Assembly: GCF_028583425.1 (NCBI RefSeq)
Contig: NC_072805.1
Coordinates: forward strand, 18,548,001-18,612,000
DNA from: Eublepharis macularius
Taxonomy: Eukaryota; Chordata; Lepidosauria; Squamata; Eublepharidae
Length of the DNA: 64,000 bases
Direction of reading: 5' to 3'
The notes under the pieces are model-generated. The model made no database searches. It had not been told where the DNA came from and saw only the letters and a list, made by a program, of their open reading frames with translations. The position numbers were made by a program, and so were the translations under genes. Below, in pieces: positions 21,462-34,210 of this stretch (positions within the stretch are counted from its first letter, which is position 1; each line of letters begins with the position of its first letter).

Positions 21462-21814
21462 TAGGGTTGCCAGGTCCCTCTATCCTCCCGTTTGGGCCTG
21501 TAGTATGTAGATCTTCACGCATGCACATGCGTGCACTCCAGACCTGGTGTGATGACATCGCTTCCGGAAGTGACGTCACCATACCGGCTGTAAGAGTGTG
21601 GGAATGCTCCCGTGGCCAGTGCAATAACATCACTTCCGGAAGCGATGCTGCCACAATGGTTGGGAGCGCGCATGTGGCACGTGTTCCTGAGGTGCCCGCC
21701 ACTGGCGGGCAAACTCCAGGAGTTTGCCCCCTCCCCCGATCGCTGTTTGATCGATGGACAAGGGGGCAAATCCCCAGGAGTTTGCCCACCACTGGCGGGC
21801 ACCTGGGAACCCGA
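21462..21814. mobile_element. hAT-like MITE, same family, copy 2 in tandem
   Basis: A 353-bp element from TAGGGTTGCCAGGTCCC to GGCACCTGGGAACCCGA. Internal palindromic boxes GCTTCCGGAAGTGACGTCAC and ATCACTTCCGGAAGCGATG flank GTGGCCAGTGCAATAAC. Flanks TCTACAGA (21454-21461) and TCTATAGA (21815-21822) are an 8-bp duplication with one mismatch. The left one overlaps the right duplication of copy 1. Confidence 0.75.
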
Positions 21815-22211
21815 TCTATAGATGAAGTAGACGCTTCTTGGCTGCAATTTGCACAAACATGGCAGCTGAAAATGTATCAAATAGGCTCAAAGAAAGGCAT
21901 TTAAGAGAGAAGAACAGAATAACATAACCCCTGCAAAATATCTTTGTGGATACATACCTAATTCTACTGATGACATGTTCGTTTGAGAGACTGTTACACT
22001 AGCTGGGGCCTGTCTCCTCAAAAGTGTGTACGTTTACCACAGTGGGAAAGACTGCAGTTTTACATGAGCCACCTGAGAGGGCTTGGCAAGGAATTATGGG
22101 AAATTGCTTAAGAAAGCTCTGGAATAATTTTTTTTCGCAAGTGAGGAATACACTGACATTTATAAAACACAAGCAACATATATGTGAATGCAGAACACAC
22201 ATGCCATTTAT

Positions 22212-22432
22212 GTAATTCATACCCCATCTTTCTCCCTAATGAAAACTCAACGCAGCTTACGTCATTCTCACCTCCATTTTATCCTCCCAACAACCCTATG
22301 GGGTAGGTTAGGCTGAGTACATGACTGGCCCAAGGCCACTCATTGAGCTTCCATGACAAAGTGAGGATTTGAACCTGGGTCCCACGGATCCTAACATTCA
22401 TAACCATTACGCCACACTGGCACACTTGCTTC
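22212..22432 (-). mobile_element. tRNA-derived SINE (Squam1-like)
   Basis: The minus strand shows TGCCAGTGTGGCGTAATGGT (A box), CCAGGTTCAAATCCTCAC (B box), GGCCTTGGGCCAGTCATG, a GTTGTTGGGAGGATAAAATG body and a GGGGTATGAATTAC tail. Nearly full length. Confidence 0.8.
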
Positions 22433-23059
22433 TGGACAGCCCCTGTAAGAGAACCTTGTCCAGCTTGCCAAAGCTCTTCTGGGTACAGTTTATGTAACGT
22501 TAATGGTAAAACACTAAGTCTACAAATGCCAGCATTACTAAGATCTTGGTATCATACTGGTGGGCTGTCTTCAGCAAGGCAATTTGTTCAGGCCTACTCC
22601 ATGTGGTATTCTGTCTTAGTGATCTTTTAATAAAATCTGTGGAAAGGCCGCCCTCTAAAACTGCAGTAAACTTGGAAATGACACATTCACCGTCAAGTCA
22701 GAGATAAAATACTAACTTCTGCTGTAACCCAAAAGTCCAACCCCTCTGACAATTCATTGTGCCCATTAGAGTTTCTACCACAATTCTACCGAGATCCTGC
22801 TTGCTTAGGTACACACACCTAACTGAAAGAGCTTTGGCCGACAAGTCACCAGAATCAAGAACAATGCCATCACACAAACTTACAAACCCTGCCCTGGCTA
22901 CAGGAACATGGAAACGAGAAGAGAAAGTGCTGGGAGATTAAAGTCCAAAACTGACCCTCAACAACAGTCAAAGGAAGCCACTGCTTGCCGTATGCACTGA
23001 CCAGTTACTGCAGACGAAGATGCTTGCATTTTGCAACCTAGAGTAACCCACAGGCAAGA

Positions 23060-23370
23060 ATACAACGCCTAGTGCACGCTTCCGGTGCCGACACGATGAC
23101 GTCACTTCCAGAAGTGATGTCATCATGCCAGCAGTGGGTGTGGTTCCAATGAAGCGTGGGAGCACTCCCGTGACTGGCACGATTTCATCATTTCAGGAAG
23201 TGGCATCGTCGCTCCGCACCAGGAGTGCACCTGCTGCGTGCTTGCCTGGGTTGCCTGCTGGTAATGGGTGATCGCCAAGAGGTTTGCCACCTCACACCAG
23301 CGATCAGTGGGCAACAGGGCAAACAGCCAGGAGTTTACCCACAACCGGCAAGCAACTGGGAACTCTAGTA
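23060..23370. mobile_element. hAT-like MITE of the GACGTCA family, copy 3, left end lost
   Basis: Has GATGACGTCACTTCCAGAAG, TGGGAGCACTCCCGTGACTG and the right-end phrase GGCAAGCAACTGGGAACTC as in copies 1 and 2. The TIR at the left is missing. Confidence 0.6.
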
Positions 23371-23377
23371 TAAGGTC

Positions 23378-23870
23378 ACCCAGCAAGCTACCATGGTAGA
23401 GTGGGGATTTGAACCTCGGACTCCCAGAAACTAGTCCAGCCTCTAACCGCTACACCTCTGGAGTTTTTCTTTCCGCAGCTACATAACAAAGCAAGCAAAG
23501 GAATTCAGTGCTAATTATTTATGGGACAGCATTATACAAGAAGCCTTCGAGATAAATTTTACAATATTGCCTGATCAAGTCTTATTCCAACTCTGGAACT
23601 CTCGAGAAAATTAAGTGCTCCTCTTTAAAATATTCTCAAGTTGAGTGACAGATGCAGATTTGGTGAATTTTTATCTCACTCCCTACTCCATTAAGCTCAG
23701 GGAGAGGTAACACGGTTCTCCCTGCCTTCATTTTATCCTCACAACAACCCTATGAGGTTGTATAAGGTAACAACAAAAAGGTAACACCATCTGTCTCCTG
23801 GCAAATGGGGATTTGAACTTGGGCCTCCCCGGGCCTAGTCTGCTACTCTACCACTACACCATTAGCCTAT
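23378..23870 (-). mobile_element. Two tRNA-derived SINE pieces
   Basis: 23378-23460 is a head piece (B box as GAGGTTCAAATCCCCACTC on the minus strand). 23655-23870 is a longer minus-strand copy with CCAAGTTCAAATCCCCATT, a GTTGTGAGGATAAAATG body and a GAGATAAAAATTC tail. The AT-rich 150 bp between them shows nothing. Confidence 0.65.
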
Positions 23871-24399
23871 CAGCCAATTATAGGAATTTCAGTTGATTAT
23901 TAAAGGGCAGAGAATCAGATTAGATTAACATAGTTTTGCATATTTTAAAAATTCAATATAAGCACTTCTTTTGAGAACCACTGAATTTAATAAACAAAGG
24001 TTAGAAAAAACCATCCCGTTATTTTCACTTCCAGTTACCAACATGCCAGAACCGACCATGGCAGTTTCAAAGCCAAATCCCTAATTTATGACCCTAGCCA
24101 TTCCAAAATGCTCTTTAAAAGTGAACAAATAGACCTTCAGTTGCTGCACTCTACCAACTCAAGAATGGCACCCTCATGAATGGGCTTCAGAACTCTCCCC
24201 CATCTACATTCTGGCTCCAAGCTAGGTTTGCACTATTTGTGACACGCACACACACAAATGAAACAAACAATAACCTAGTCTTCCCCTGGCCAGTTTTGAA
24301 AATGTGCAAGCAGAGGCGGCGGTTTAGCACCTTCCACCTTTTATAAAGGGGAAAAAAGGAAAAAATTCAGTTTGAGGGAAGTAAAAACTACTTAACTTT

Positions 24400-24615
24400 C
24401 CATCGGTTTGGTGTACTGGTGAGAGTGTTGGACTAGGATCTACGAAACCCAGGTTCGAATCCCCACTCTACCATGGAAGCTTGCTGCGTGACCTTGAGCC
24501 TGTCATAAACTCTTAGCCTCTTAGGGTTGTTGTGAGGATAAAATGGAGGAGAGGCAAATGAAAGCTGCTTTAAATTTCCATTGGGGAGAAAGACAGGGTA
24601 TAAACCAATTAACAC
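24400..24615 (+). mobile_element. tRNA-derived SINE (Squam1-like)
   Basis: The plus strand has GTTTGGTGTACTGGTGAGAG (A box), CCCAGGTTCGAATCCCCAC (B box), GTGACCTTGAGCCTGTCA, GTTGTGAGGATAAAATGGAG and GGGGAGAAAGACAGGGTATA. Near full length. Confidence 0.8.
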
Positions 24616-25389
24616 ATTATTGGTGAAATATGAGTATTTCAGTTCCACCAACACAGAATTTACCAGACACCTAGTGAAGAGTTGTTGAAATGCCCCAGTA
24701 GTTGTCACTCTACACACCGAAGTTCTGAAGAGAAAAAAACCTGTCAGTATTTGCCAGTATGGGCTTCACAACTACCTTTCAACTTGGGAGCTTATGAAGG
24801 GCTTCAGGGTCTGCTTTTCCATCAGACGTGCTGAGCTGGTAGAGTTTAGCATGCGATTAGGGAGTTCCAGATTGGCATATATTTTGCCGCGTTGTTTTAT
24901 TATCACTGCTGGGGAGCTGCAGAAAGGCAGCCTTTGGGTCATCATCTGCCTCAAGCTGCCAAATGTCTTTGGCAGTCTCCGGGCGCAACGTTTCCCCCAA
25001 GGTTTGGAGAATTACCACCTCAGCACACGACGCCAGGAAAATCATAAAAATCAAACTGGTATGTCAAGACACCGCAACGTTCAGAGGCTTTGCTCTGCTG
25101 TTAACCACATCAAAAAGTTATTTTCTGAATCTGCCTGGCATTTTTCCTCCTCAACATTTCCATCAATGGTTCCTAGTTACACTTGCCTTTTGCCTCCTCC
25201 CTTCCTCAAACTCCTGAATATTTTGTTTAAAGCCATCTCCAACTTTTGCAGGATCGGTTTATTGCAGAGAAAGGTGCCATTTTGAGAGATGCAAGTTTTC
25301 TTCGGTATGAAAAAAACATAAAAATATACTGTAGAGTGACAAAGTCCTCCGATTTTCTCAGCAAGCCACCTGTCAAGAAGGGGTAGGAC

Positions 25390-25608
25390 TAGGGTTGCCA
25401 GCCTCCAGGTGGTGGCTGGAGATCTCCTGGAATTACAGCAGATCTCCAGGCCACAGAGATCAGTTCACCTGGAGAAAAGGGCAGCTTTGAAGGGTAGACT
25501 CTATGGCATTATACCATGCTGAGGTCCCTTCCCTCCCCAAACCCTACACTCTCCAGGCTTCACTCCCCAAATCTCCAGGTATTTTCCAACCTGGAGATGG
25601 CAACCCTA
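25390..25608. mobile_element. hAT-like MITE, TIR TAGGGTTGCCA, copy 1
   Basis: A 219-bp element with ends TAGGGTTGCCAGCCTCCAGG and CCTGGAGATGGCAACCCTA. The body holds GGCTGGAGATCTCCTGGAA and CTCTATGGCATTATACCATG. Flanks GGTAGGAC (25382-25389) and GGTAGGAT (25609-25616) are an 8-bp duplication with one difference. This is a common style of squamate repeat. Other copies: 33274 and 44934. Confidence 0.85.
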
Positions 25609-27720
25609 GGTAGGATTGCATTGCAATGAGCTACAAACTGCCTCCTACCATCTTCAAAGGGTGAGTACTGCTGCTCCATTTTTCACATGCCACTCCAAAG
25701 ACCACCAAAACTAGAATTCTTTTTTGTTAGACACAAGCAGTTTGTGCGGCACCCTGTTTTAACTCCGCTCGAATTACAGGACTCTTCCAAAAGGAGACAG
25801 CAGAACCTATTTAAACTAGTGCGTGCACTTTGCAGCTACCCACAAGCAGTTGGCCCAACTTGTGGACAAACTCACAAGCAGAGGAACAGCAGTTTGTCGG
25901 TAGACACACACTTCCCCTGGGCAACTAGGAGAGCATGTCGTCACCCAGAAACCAGGCACAACAATCTGCTATTTTTGTAATCCTGCTCAAGACCAGAAAA
26001 AGAGACGCAGTCCGAAAAACCACACATTTCCTCGAAACAATCTCATCCCCACCAGATCCAGCAGTGACAGAGCCCTTCCTTATGACCGCTGCAGGAACCC
26101 AAGCAAAAATAGACACAAAGAGCAGGTGTGCAAAGGACTTTCAGAGTTCAAGGTGTGTCCCTGCTAAAGTCCCACAAGATCAGATTCAAAAGCAGCTGCA
26201 TTAAGATCCAACTTTTCAAACTTGGTTACGCAAATCCAACTTGAGGAAAAGACGGCTCAAGTCAGTTTGCTTTGGGGCTGTCCAGAAAACGGCAAAATCA
26301 TAAACTATGAAAGGCCACGATCTGGCCCCAGCCAGGTGCTGCCGTTTTTTAAATGAAGGGCCGACGGCTGTGGCAAGGAATGCGCAGCATCACTTTCCAG
26401 CGAGCTTCATGCTGGCTGAGCTTAAGAGGGGGTTAGCCTTTTAAAGATGGACAAGAAAGAGGGGAAATCATGTGCGGCTCCGGTATTTTCCCCACTTCTT
26501 CCAACATTAACCTTTTCTTAGCAGGGTTCGGAAAAAAGACATGCTGTTACATCCCCAAACAATGTGCCAGCCAAGACCGCTCTTAAAGCAGTAGCATCAA
26601 GGGCAACAGCAACTCCTGATGCCACCCCACCTGTGCAAAGGTAGCACAGGGAGTGGCTAGTAGGAAGCATGAATGGGTCCTTTTAGCATCCTCAGGACTG
26701 GCTCAGCTTTTGCACATGCAGAATATTGTATATTTAAATATGGCAGGAAAAGTCTCAATTCTTTTAAAATCAGGAGTGCAGTGTACAGATGTGTTAAAAA
26801 AACACATCGAGTTCACACCGATGCTGACTACAAGTAAGACAGGGTTGAACCCTCAAGACTTCCCTCCCCACCCCGCCAGTCTTCAGAGTTTGCCTTGAAT
26901 TTATACCTGCAGTGGCTGCAGAAGCAAAAGCAACAGGCCCAAGGGCAATATCCATCACCGTTTCAGCTCCCCCTCTTTGCTGGCTGTGCACTTCCTATTT
27001 CCAGTGTGGGGAGGCACACCATTCAGCCCTTTAAAATGAGGACAGGGCCACATAACATGCAGGGGAGCTCCCCTTGCTTTACACACAGCCAATGGTTCCA
27101 GATTTGTGTTCAGGAAATCCCCCCTGACAAGTCACAAGGCGATTTCCCACCTCCCACTCTCCTGGAATGTGCAGAGAGGCACTTTCTAAGGTGCAGGCAG
27201 GTGGGAGCTGGCCCATGAGGCCTGGGTGACTTTGAAAGCTGATTCTAACTGGGGTGGGGGGAGAGGCTTAAGGAGGAGGGAAGAATTCAGCAAGGCTCTC
27301 ATGTGAGGCAGAAGTTCAAACGGGGCAGAAGTTCAAACTTGTCACAACCGAAGATGCGGATGACAGGATTAAAGAGCATGCACGCACACTCTTTAAAGAC
27401 CCACACCTCATGTAAACAGATGGGGCGGGTGGGAATAGGAGCTGGGAAACACAGCAAAAGTTGGGACGCTGTTTTGACCGACATCCCCAGGTGACGAAGC
27501 CTGGCTGGAATGCTGGCCTGCCTCCCAGCAGACACAGGGTCTTCGCATGCCCAGGCAGAGTTTATTTAGATTTTGGAGCTAACACAAATACACAGAGCTC
27601 TCGACTGACCTTTCCCTGGCCTCTACAAATAGCAAAGCGACAGTGCGGAGATCAAAACTGGGGCAGAAGACCTGCATTAAGGGCACACTTTTTTATTTAC
27701 TTCATTTATAATAACAACAT

Positions 27721-28060
27721 GCAATAATAATATATAATAATAACATTATATACCGCCCTTCAGGACAACTTAACATCTACTCAAAGGAGTTTACAAAGTG
27801 TTGTTATTATCCTCACGACAATCACCCTGTGAGGAGAGAGGGGCTGAGAGAGCTCTGAGAAGCTGCGACTGAGCCAAGGTCACCCAGCTGGCTCCAAGCG
27901 GAGGAGTGGGGAATCAAACCTGGCTCTCCAGATTAGAGTCCTGCCACTCTTAACCACTCACTACACCAAACTGTCTCTCACCTTTCTACTCATCGGGTAT
28001 ACCACATTTCTGCTCAACGGGATCCCAAAGCTGTTTACGTTGTTCTCTCCTCCATATCAC
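27721..28060 (-). mobile_element. ACA/Squam1-like SINE plus a second SINE tail
   Basis: 27721-27972 on the minus strand is a full ACA-like copy: TTTGGTGTAGTGAGTGGTTA, GGTTTGATTCCCCACTCC, CAGCTGGGTGACCTTGGC, ending CTGAAGGGCGGTATATAATG and an AT-rich tail. 27979-28060 is the tail of another tRNA SINE (GGAGAGAACAACGTAAACAG). Confidence 0.8.
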
Positions 28061-28364
28061 GGGGTCAAGGAAGCTTTACTTAATACACTGATGGTTTATT
28101 GGCTGGGAAAAATAGAGTTTTACTTTGAACCTGGGACAAATAAATAAACCTCCATTTCTCCCTTGAAGTCCGAGGGTGTCACTCAACAAAGATTTAATGT
28201 TTTAAGGGAACATTCAATTGCAAAGCAGAACCGTGCTTAGGTGGGCTGCTTTAATTCAGCCAAGGAGGTTTTAATCTCTATAAAACTGGATCAAGTAATG
28301 GCCCCTTACAGGTGGGTGCCTTGGATATACTAAGTATCAAGAAAGGCGGTAAACAAATTAGTTA

Positions 28365-28556
28365 CTGAGATATTTATACCCTGCTTTTCTCCCCAGTAGG
28401 GATTCAGATCAAGCTACATCATCACTCTCTCTTCCCCCATTATACCATCACAACCACTGCCCTGTGGGAGACAAAGGGGCTCAAGATTGCCCAGTGAGCT
28501 TCCTCAAGTAAGGTGATCCTATTCTGACATGCTAACCACTACACCACACTGGCTCT
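28365..28556 (-). mobile_element. tRNA-derived SINE, diverged
   Basis: The minus strand starts AGCCAGTGTGGTGTAGTGGT and ends GGGGAGAAAAGCAGGGTATA. The middle is diverged, but the head and tail are diagnostic. Confidence 0.7.
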
Positions 28557-29159
28557 ACACGTTCTTCCTGAGAATGGATCTAAGGATTTCTTCCCGAGAA
28601 TGGATCTAAGGATTTCTCCCCATTTTTCATCTATTTTATTTATGTTGGAAACTGCTGTCGCTAGAGACAGGACACTGGGTAGCATGGATAAAGATTTAGT
28701 GGATGGATTTTGTTCATGTTCAGAGATATGCTGCTCGTATGGATTTGATGCCCCGTAAAGCAGAAAAATGAAGTGCTGGGAGTGATCTTCCCGGCTCAGG
28801 AACAGATGCAGACCAGATCTTGATCATTAACAGTGGATTGCAGATCATTGTCAAACACGCTGCCCTCATCTGCTTGTTAGAAGAAAGTCTCATTAAAGGG
28901 AACTGGGTAGTAATTAAACAGTATTACTATCTCTGGCAATTGGACTGCAGCTACCTCTGCAGGTGTTTAATTCATGCTTGACCCCAGTTCACCCTTGCCC
29001 CCAATTGCAGTAACACAAACCCTGCGCCCTTTTATTCCCCCGACCCCACGTGATACCTTTCCCCTCATGGCGATACTAAAATTGACTTTCAGGTCAGGAA
29101 CCGTAGACCTTCACTTAATACTCTCGGTTTAATCCTGAACTTGTTCCAGTCTGAAGTCA

Positions 29160-29370
29160 ACCCATTAGGGAGAAAGATGATGCAGGAAATTATAGACTTG
29201 TCTCCTTCTATAACAAGGAAAACACGCAGCACGCTGAAGAACAAGTAATTTGCAAGCACAGGGGGATTTTCAGCAATCAACATGGTTTTATAATAGGCTA
29301 AACCAGTTTGCTCCTTCAAAAAGTAACTGGATAAGCCAACAAGGTGGTGGGGGGGTGTGTGGAAACCCAG
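29160..29370 (+). mobile_element. CR1/L2-type LINE reverse-transcriptase fragment
   Basis: Translation of the plus strand around 29178-29300 gives GNYRLVSFYN and later QVICKHRGIF and NQHGFIIG. These resemble the N-Y-R-x-[IV]-S and Q-H-G-F-x-x-G motifs of CR1-clade reverse transcriptases. It is a short, decayed piece with stops soon after and no flanking LINE sequence seen. Confidence 0.55.
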
Positions 29371-29529
29371 CCAATATAATACGACTGAGCAGCCCCGTGC
29401 CCCAGCAAGATAGTACTCTAAGAGGATTAGTTTGGGTTTTGTTGTGTGATTTTTATAGAACCAGTATGTTGAAGGAGGAGGAAAGAGAAGAGAATCAGCA
29501 AGGCATTTGCCAAAAGAATATATTAAAAG

Positions 29530-29553
29530 AAGCATGCCGTGTGTGTGTGTGTG
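29530..29553 (+). repeat. (GT)n microsatellite
   Basis: A short GT run in TGCCGTGTGTGTGTGTGTGT. A (CA)n run also occurs near 29698-29710. Confidence 0.8.
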
Positions 29554-29851
29554 TCATATTTAATCAATAAATTGAGTTTCAAAACAAATCAAGGTTCTAT
29601 TTCCTGGATTCCTGACTCCCTGGTCTTTGTATTGGATTATGCTGACATGTGCAGATGCAATCCAGACCTTGTCCATTAAGAAAAAATGCGTCCATTACAC
29701 ACACACACACAAAACTTGCCTTGGTAGCTTATTCTCACAATCTTCTCTGCCTCAGTTCCAAAAGGCTACTGCCTCTTTTACAAAAAAAGAAGGGGAAAAA
29801 AGCAGCCCCCACCACATAGATTTCCTCACAATGCTGTACCAAACACATGGA

Positions 29852-30320
29852 TAGCCAGTCTGGTGTAGTGGCTAGGATCTGGGAGGTCCAGGTTTGAATC
29901 CCCACTCTAGGGGCTTGCTGGATGACCTCGGGCCAGTCACATACTCAGCCTAACATGCCTCACAGGGTTGTCACAAGGATAAAATGGAGCAACGGAGAAC
30001 AATGTACACTGCTTTGGGTTCCCACTGAGGAGAAAAGGGGAGTATAAATAAATAGACAGAACCAGTTTGGTGTAGTGGTTAAGAGCGGCAGGACTCTAAT
30101 CTGGAGAACCAAGTTTGATTCCGCACTCCTCTGCTTGAAGCCAGATGAGTGACCTTGGGTCAGTCACAGCTCTCTCAGAGCTCTCTCAGCCCCACCCACC
30201 TCACTGGATGATTGTTGTGGGGATAATAATAACACACTTTATAAACTGCTCTGGGTGGGTGTTCAGTTGTCCTGAAGGACGGTGTATAAATCAAATGTTG
30301 TTGTTGTTGTTATTATTGAT
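29852..30320 (+). mobile_element. Two adjacent tRNA-derived SINEs of different types
   Basis: 29852-30058: AGCCAGTCTGGTGTAGTGGC, CAGGTTTGAATCCCCACTC, ending GGGGAGTATAAATAAATAGA (Squam1-like). 30061-30320: ACCAGTTTGGTGTAGTGGTT, TTTGATTCCGCACTCC, ending CTGAAGGACGGTGTATAAAT and TTG/TTA repeats (ACA-like). Both have recognisable A and B boxes. The second appears inserted at the tail of the first. Confidence 0.85.
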
Positions 30321-30709
30321 TCAGATCAAGACCATGGTGCAGATGAAGTGGTGTCTTCAGCATCCCCCCTCCCCAGACCCCCTTTCCCTCTCCTGAAATG
30401 ACCGTGGGATGCACTATTTGGCTCAGTGGGGGGAGCTGAAACTCCACAGTCCGTCTGAATTGGGAACTGCACACGTGGTGAAATTGAGAACTCCCAACTC
30501 ACATCTCACCATTACACAGGGCAGATCCAATCTGTGTACTCTGTTAATGTGTGAATGAGACCCTGTGTTTCGTGGCCCTTGCCTTCTAGCAAGCAGGCAC
30601 CACAGAGTCTTTTAAAGCTAACTGCCTGGAACTCTGCAGGGCGCACTTGGCGCCACACAGAACAGCAGATATCAGCCAAAGCTTCCTGAACCGAACAGCA
30701 ACAGAGAGT

Positions 30710-30975
30710 CTGTCTACACCAGACATCTTACACAGGGACGCTCAAGTGTAGAGAGACACAATGTTAGCCGGGAAGCATAGTTTAAAAAGACAGAGCCAAA
30801 GGGTCTGTCAATTTCATCTCTCTACAGGAGGGTAGTTTAAAAAGACAGAGCTGGCGGAGATGGCTCCTCAGAGGCTTTGTTAATTTCACCTTTGCCTCAC
30901 CTTGGGGAGACTAAGACGAAATTAACAAAGATGTCTCCTGTAGAGAGACTCAAAGGTGGGAAACAAAGAGAAGGA
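30710..30975. mobile_element. Harbinger-like MITE, old relative of the 5789 element
   Basis: Shares AATGTTAGCCGGGAAGCATA, the ACAGAGCC modules, CTCAGAGGCTTTGTTAATTT and GGGGAGACTAAGACGAAATT with the elements at 5789 and 41640. The ends are eroded (the left still reads AAGTGTAGAGAGACACAAT), so the target duplication is lost. Confidence 0.6.
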
Positions 30976-33196
30976 GTTTCAAGCCAGGGGAGGTAACAAT
31001 CAGGAGGGGGGGAAATAAGGCTTCTGCTGTCCCAAGACAGACTACAAGCAAGGTAACACCAATTGTGCTATAAGACTGGCAACACCACACTATTCCAGAG
31101 GCTTTGCGCCTCCTTTTTTATCAGCACTTCCCTAGATGCCCCTTTGTGCCCCCTTTCTAAGTTCTAACATTCATTTGGTGGGGAAGTCTCCTAGCTCTTG
31201 AGAACACCTCAGCTATTCAGGGCTTCCACCCTTGAAACAAGATTAAAACTACATCCTCCTCAGCTGCTGCTTTCAGAGACACTGTCCAAGAATCTGTCCA
31301 AGAACCCCCAAGATAGGAATTCCCACCACAGCACACCCATATGAATGATAAATATAAATATTTGCAGCTACCAGCCCCAGGCAGAACTGAAGACATTTCA
31401 CAATCAAAACTGAAAAAAATTTACTTTTGGAAAGAAGAGGGTAGCAGTCTTCACCCTGACAAATGTAACCACGTGTTGGAGCCGGGGTCTATTCGGAAGC
31501 CCCTTTCCCATGCCCTGTCCAAAATGCCCTCCATACCAGTCTCATGATCTCTGCAAAAAGCTTCTGCATAATTGCAGAAGACTTCAAAATGCTTTAAAAA
31601 TGGCGCCCGTTTTTAAAACATGTTATGAATCAAAGTATAAACGTTCTTGTGGCATTTGAAGGAGTTCCTTCAAGTTAGGAAGGCTTGCCTGAAGCCTAGG
31701 GAAGAAAGGCATGGCTACCCGATGAACAAGTGTTTGACTTGATTTGACGGTACCCCTGCCCTGCAAAAAGAAAAGCTGGAAAAAACTGGGCTCCAGTGGT
31801 GGGCAAAAGGTTTTCAATAATATGCCTGCCTTCACCCAAGGTGAAGGTTGTGGGGCTCCTGGGCATTTCTAAGCAAGCTCACAACTGGAACCATTCTTTG
31901 TATAGCACAGTTGCCCCAGGTAAACAAGTTCATAGCAACGATGGGCTTGCATCTTCTCCTACAGACTGCCCACTTCCTTTCCCACAGGAACCTATTATAA
32001 CCACACACGGCTGCTGTTTCCTGTAGAACACACATGCTGAAAACAGAGTTCCAAGAAGCAGCCCTGGTGCTTGAAAGAATTCAGCTCCAGTTCCCCAGCT
32101 CTTCCCCCAAGACGTGCCTGCCAGCCAATGTAAAACAGCCCATTAAACAAGGAAGTACATGGCTACAGCGCTATTTTATGAAGCCTGAGCAAAAAAATCC
32201 CACCCTAATGCCCTTTGATAAATGCGTCTTGCAGGGCTACCTAGAGGAGATCTGAGGTTGAAAGTGGGTCCCAGGACAATGAGTCTTTCCCGTGCTGTTG
32301 GTTCCAACATCCAAAAACCAGGACCCGAGTCTCTCCAGTAATCCAATTTCTGGTCCCAGACCCATAGACATCTCCCATACTATGGCCAGGAACATATTTC
32401 CCCTGTGGGTTCTACACTAAGAGTATCTGGTTTAAAAACTACAGCAACTAAACACTTCTTATGCTGCTGTTTTGAGGTGGGAGCGTTCCAAGACAGGTGT
32501 GTAGACACACTTGCTGCATGACCCAGTATACCAGCTAGGCCCCACACTTAACGTTCAGGATGAGGAATTTCTCACCACAGAGATCAAAGGAGCAGAACAA
32601 ACGGCTTCCATGTAGTGACACTCTAGACCATAGAGATTGAAGGCAGCCTACAGTGTCACCCAGAAATGATATCACATCCTCTCCAAACTCTATGCTCTCT
32701 AAATACCACTCCAATATCTCCTGGTATTTGTCCAGACAGCACTAAGAGCCCTAGTACCAGCCTGAACATCCACGCCATGCTCAAGCAAATAGGGAGGATG
32801 TGCTGGAAAGCTTCGAACCTGAACTTGCCAAGGCATTCTCAAGGGCCTAACTATACGTTACACTTTCCCTGTGTCTGCAAAATCAATGTGCATTGTGAAT
32901 TCGACAGCAGGAACTTGATCTCAGCATGCAGAGGCCCAGTTTGGATCAGGACAGACCATGGCACATGGAGAAAGGAAGCTTAAGCCCTTTTTCCAATGCT
33001 GTTTTCCTGACCTGAGATGGCTCCGGGGGGGGGCATTATTTGTAACACTGGAGAAACTCAGGAGACATGGAGCTTCCAATAGGGCAAAAAGACATCCCTG
33101 AGGAAGTTTCAGATTAAGAAAACAGTGGGGGATGGGATGGCTGAAGCCACTGCAGCCCTGCTCTGACTTGGGCCTGCACTTGCCTAGGATGATTAT

Positions 33197-33212
33197 GATG
33201 ATGATGATATAC
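33197..33212 (+). repeat. (GAT)n short microsatellite
   Basis: GATTATGATGATGATGAT near 33190-33212. Confidence 0.7.
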
Positions 33213-33273
33213 TTATATTGGCACAGAACTCACAACACACATTTGATCACGTGGACCTGGGGAAAAAAAATTA

Positions 33274-33470
33274 GGGTTGCCAACTCTGGGCTAGGACATT
33301 CCTAGAGATTTGACGGTAGAGCCTGGGGAGGGGAGGGACAGTGGGGTATAATGCCATAGAGTCCACCCTCCAAAGCAGCCATTCTCAAGGGGGACTGATT
33401 TGTGTTGTCTGGAGACTAGCTGTAAGTCTGGGAGATTTCCAGACACCACCTGGAGGCTGGCAATCCTTGA
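33274..33470. mobile_element. hAT-like MITE, TIR TAGGGTTGCCA, copy 2
   Basis: TAGGGTTGCCAACTCTGGG at the left, CACCTGGAGGCTGGCAATCC at the right, with GTATAATGCCATAGAGTCCA and a TCTGGAGACTAG stretch inside. It is more diverged than copy 1 and in opposite relative orientation. Confidence 0.75.
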
Positions 33471-33914
33471 AAAATACAGAAGATGCATTTAGGACTCAAG
33501 TAAGCCACACCTAAAGGAGCAGCTTGTAGGGCACAAGAAAGTAAGGTGGAGAACCCCAATGGTGGCCCTTGAGACATTCCCAACATAAAACTGGTGGTCC
33601 ATTCTCACCTCTGATACAAAGCACATGGGGGATTTCCACAACAGAGCTCTGTAACTTTCAGTCTTTCCAAATTTGGGACTTGCCCTGAATTGCAAGCTGC
33701 AGCATGTACAAACCTCTTTTCTGCTGCCTTCCTTCTTTTGCTCTCATTTCCCTCTCTCAGGACATAACTAATAATGCATAGCTACTTCTTTTGCTATATA
33801 AAACCTTGAAAATTCTACCCCTCCGAGCTATTGTGTGTAGAGATAAAGCTCACCACGAACCTCTTTTGCACCTACACCAAACTACAATGCTAAACTGACA
33901 AGCACAGACGTCAG

Positions 33915-34195
33915 TTTTCCTGGAAAATTTGAATAGGAAAATTTGCTGGTGCAAATATAAACAATTTTAATATTTAAATAATGTTAGCCGAAAGTAATGT
34001 TAGTTACGCAGAAGACTGAACCTTTGAACGCATTAGGGTTGGTCTACTACACATCCCACATTTTGCCCTTCAAACATAACAGATTTGCAGTGCAACAGCT
34101 CTGACAACTATAGAGAAACAACTATATTTACATATGTGAGGTGGAAAGTCTTCCATGGAAGCATATACTATCAGAAAATTTTCCAGTTTTCCCAC
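33915..34195. repeat. Unnamed AT-rich foldback repeat, copy 1
   Basis: It shares a colinear block with 52210-52490: GCAGTGCAACAGCTCTGACA then TATATTTACATATGTGAGGT here, against GCAGCACAGCAGCCCTGACA and TATATTTACATACGTGAGAT there. Both also have TAATGTTAGCC words at the left and GGAAAATTT / AAATTTTCC boxes towards the ends. I do not recognise the family. Confidence 0.6.
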
Positions 34196-34210
34196 ATCAC
34201 TACTGACAAG

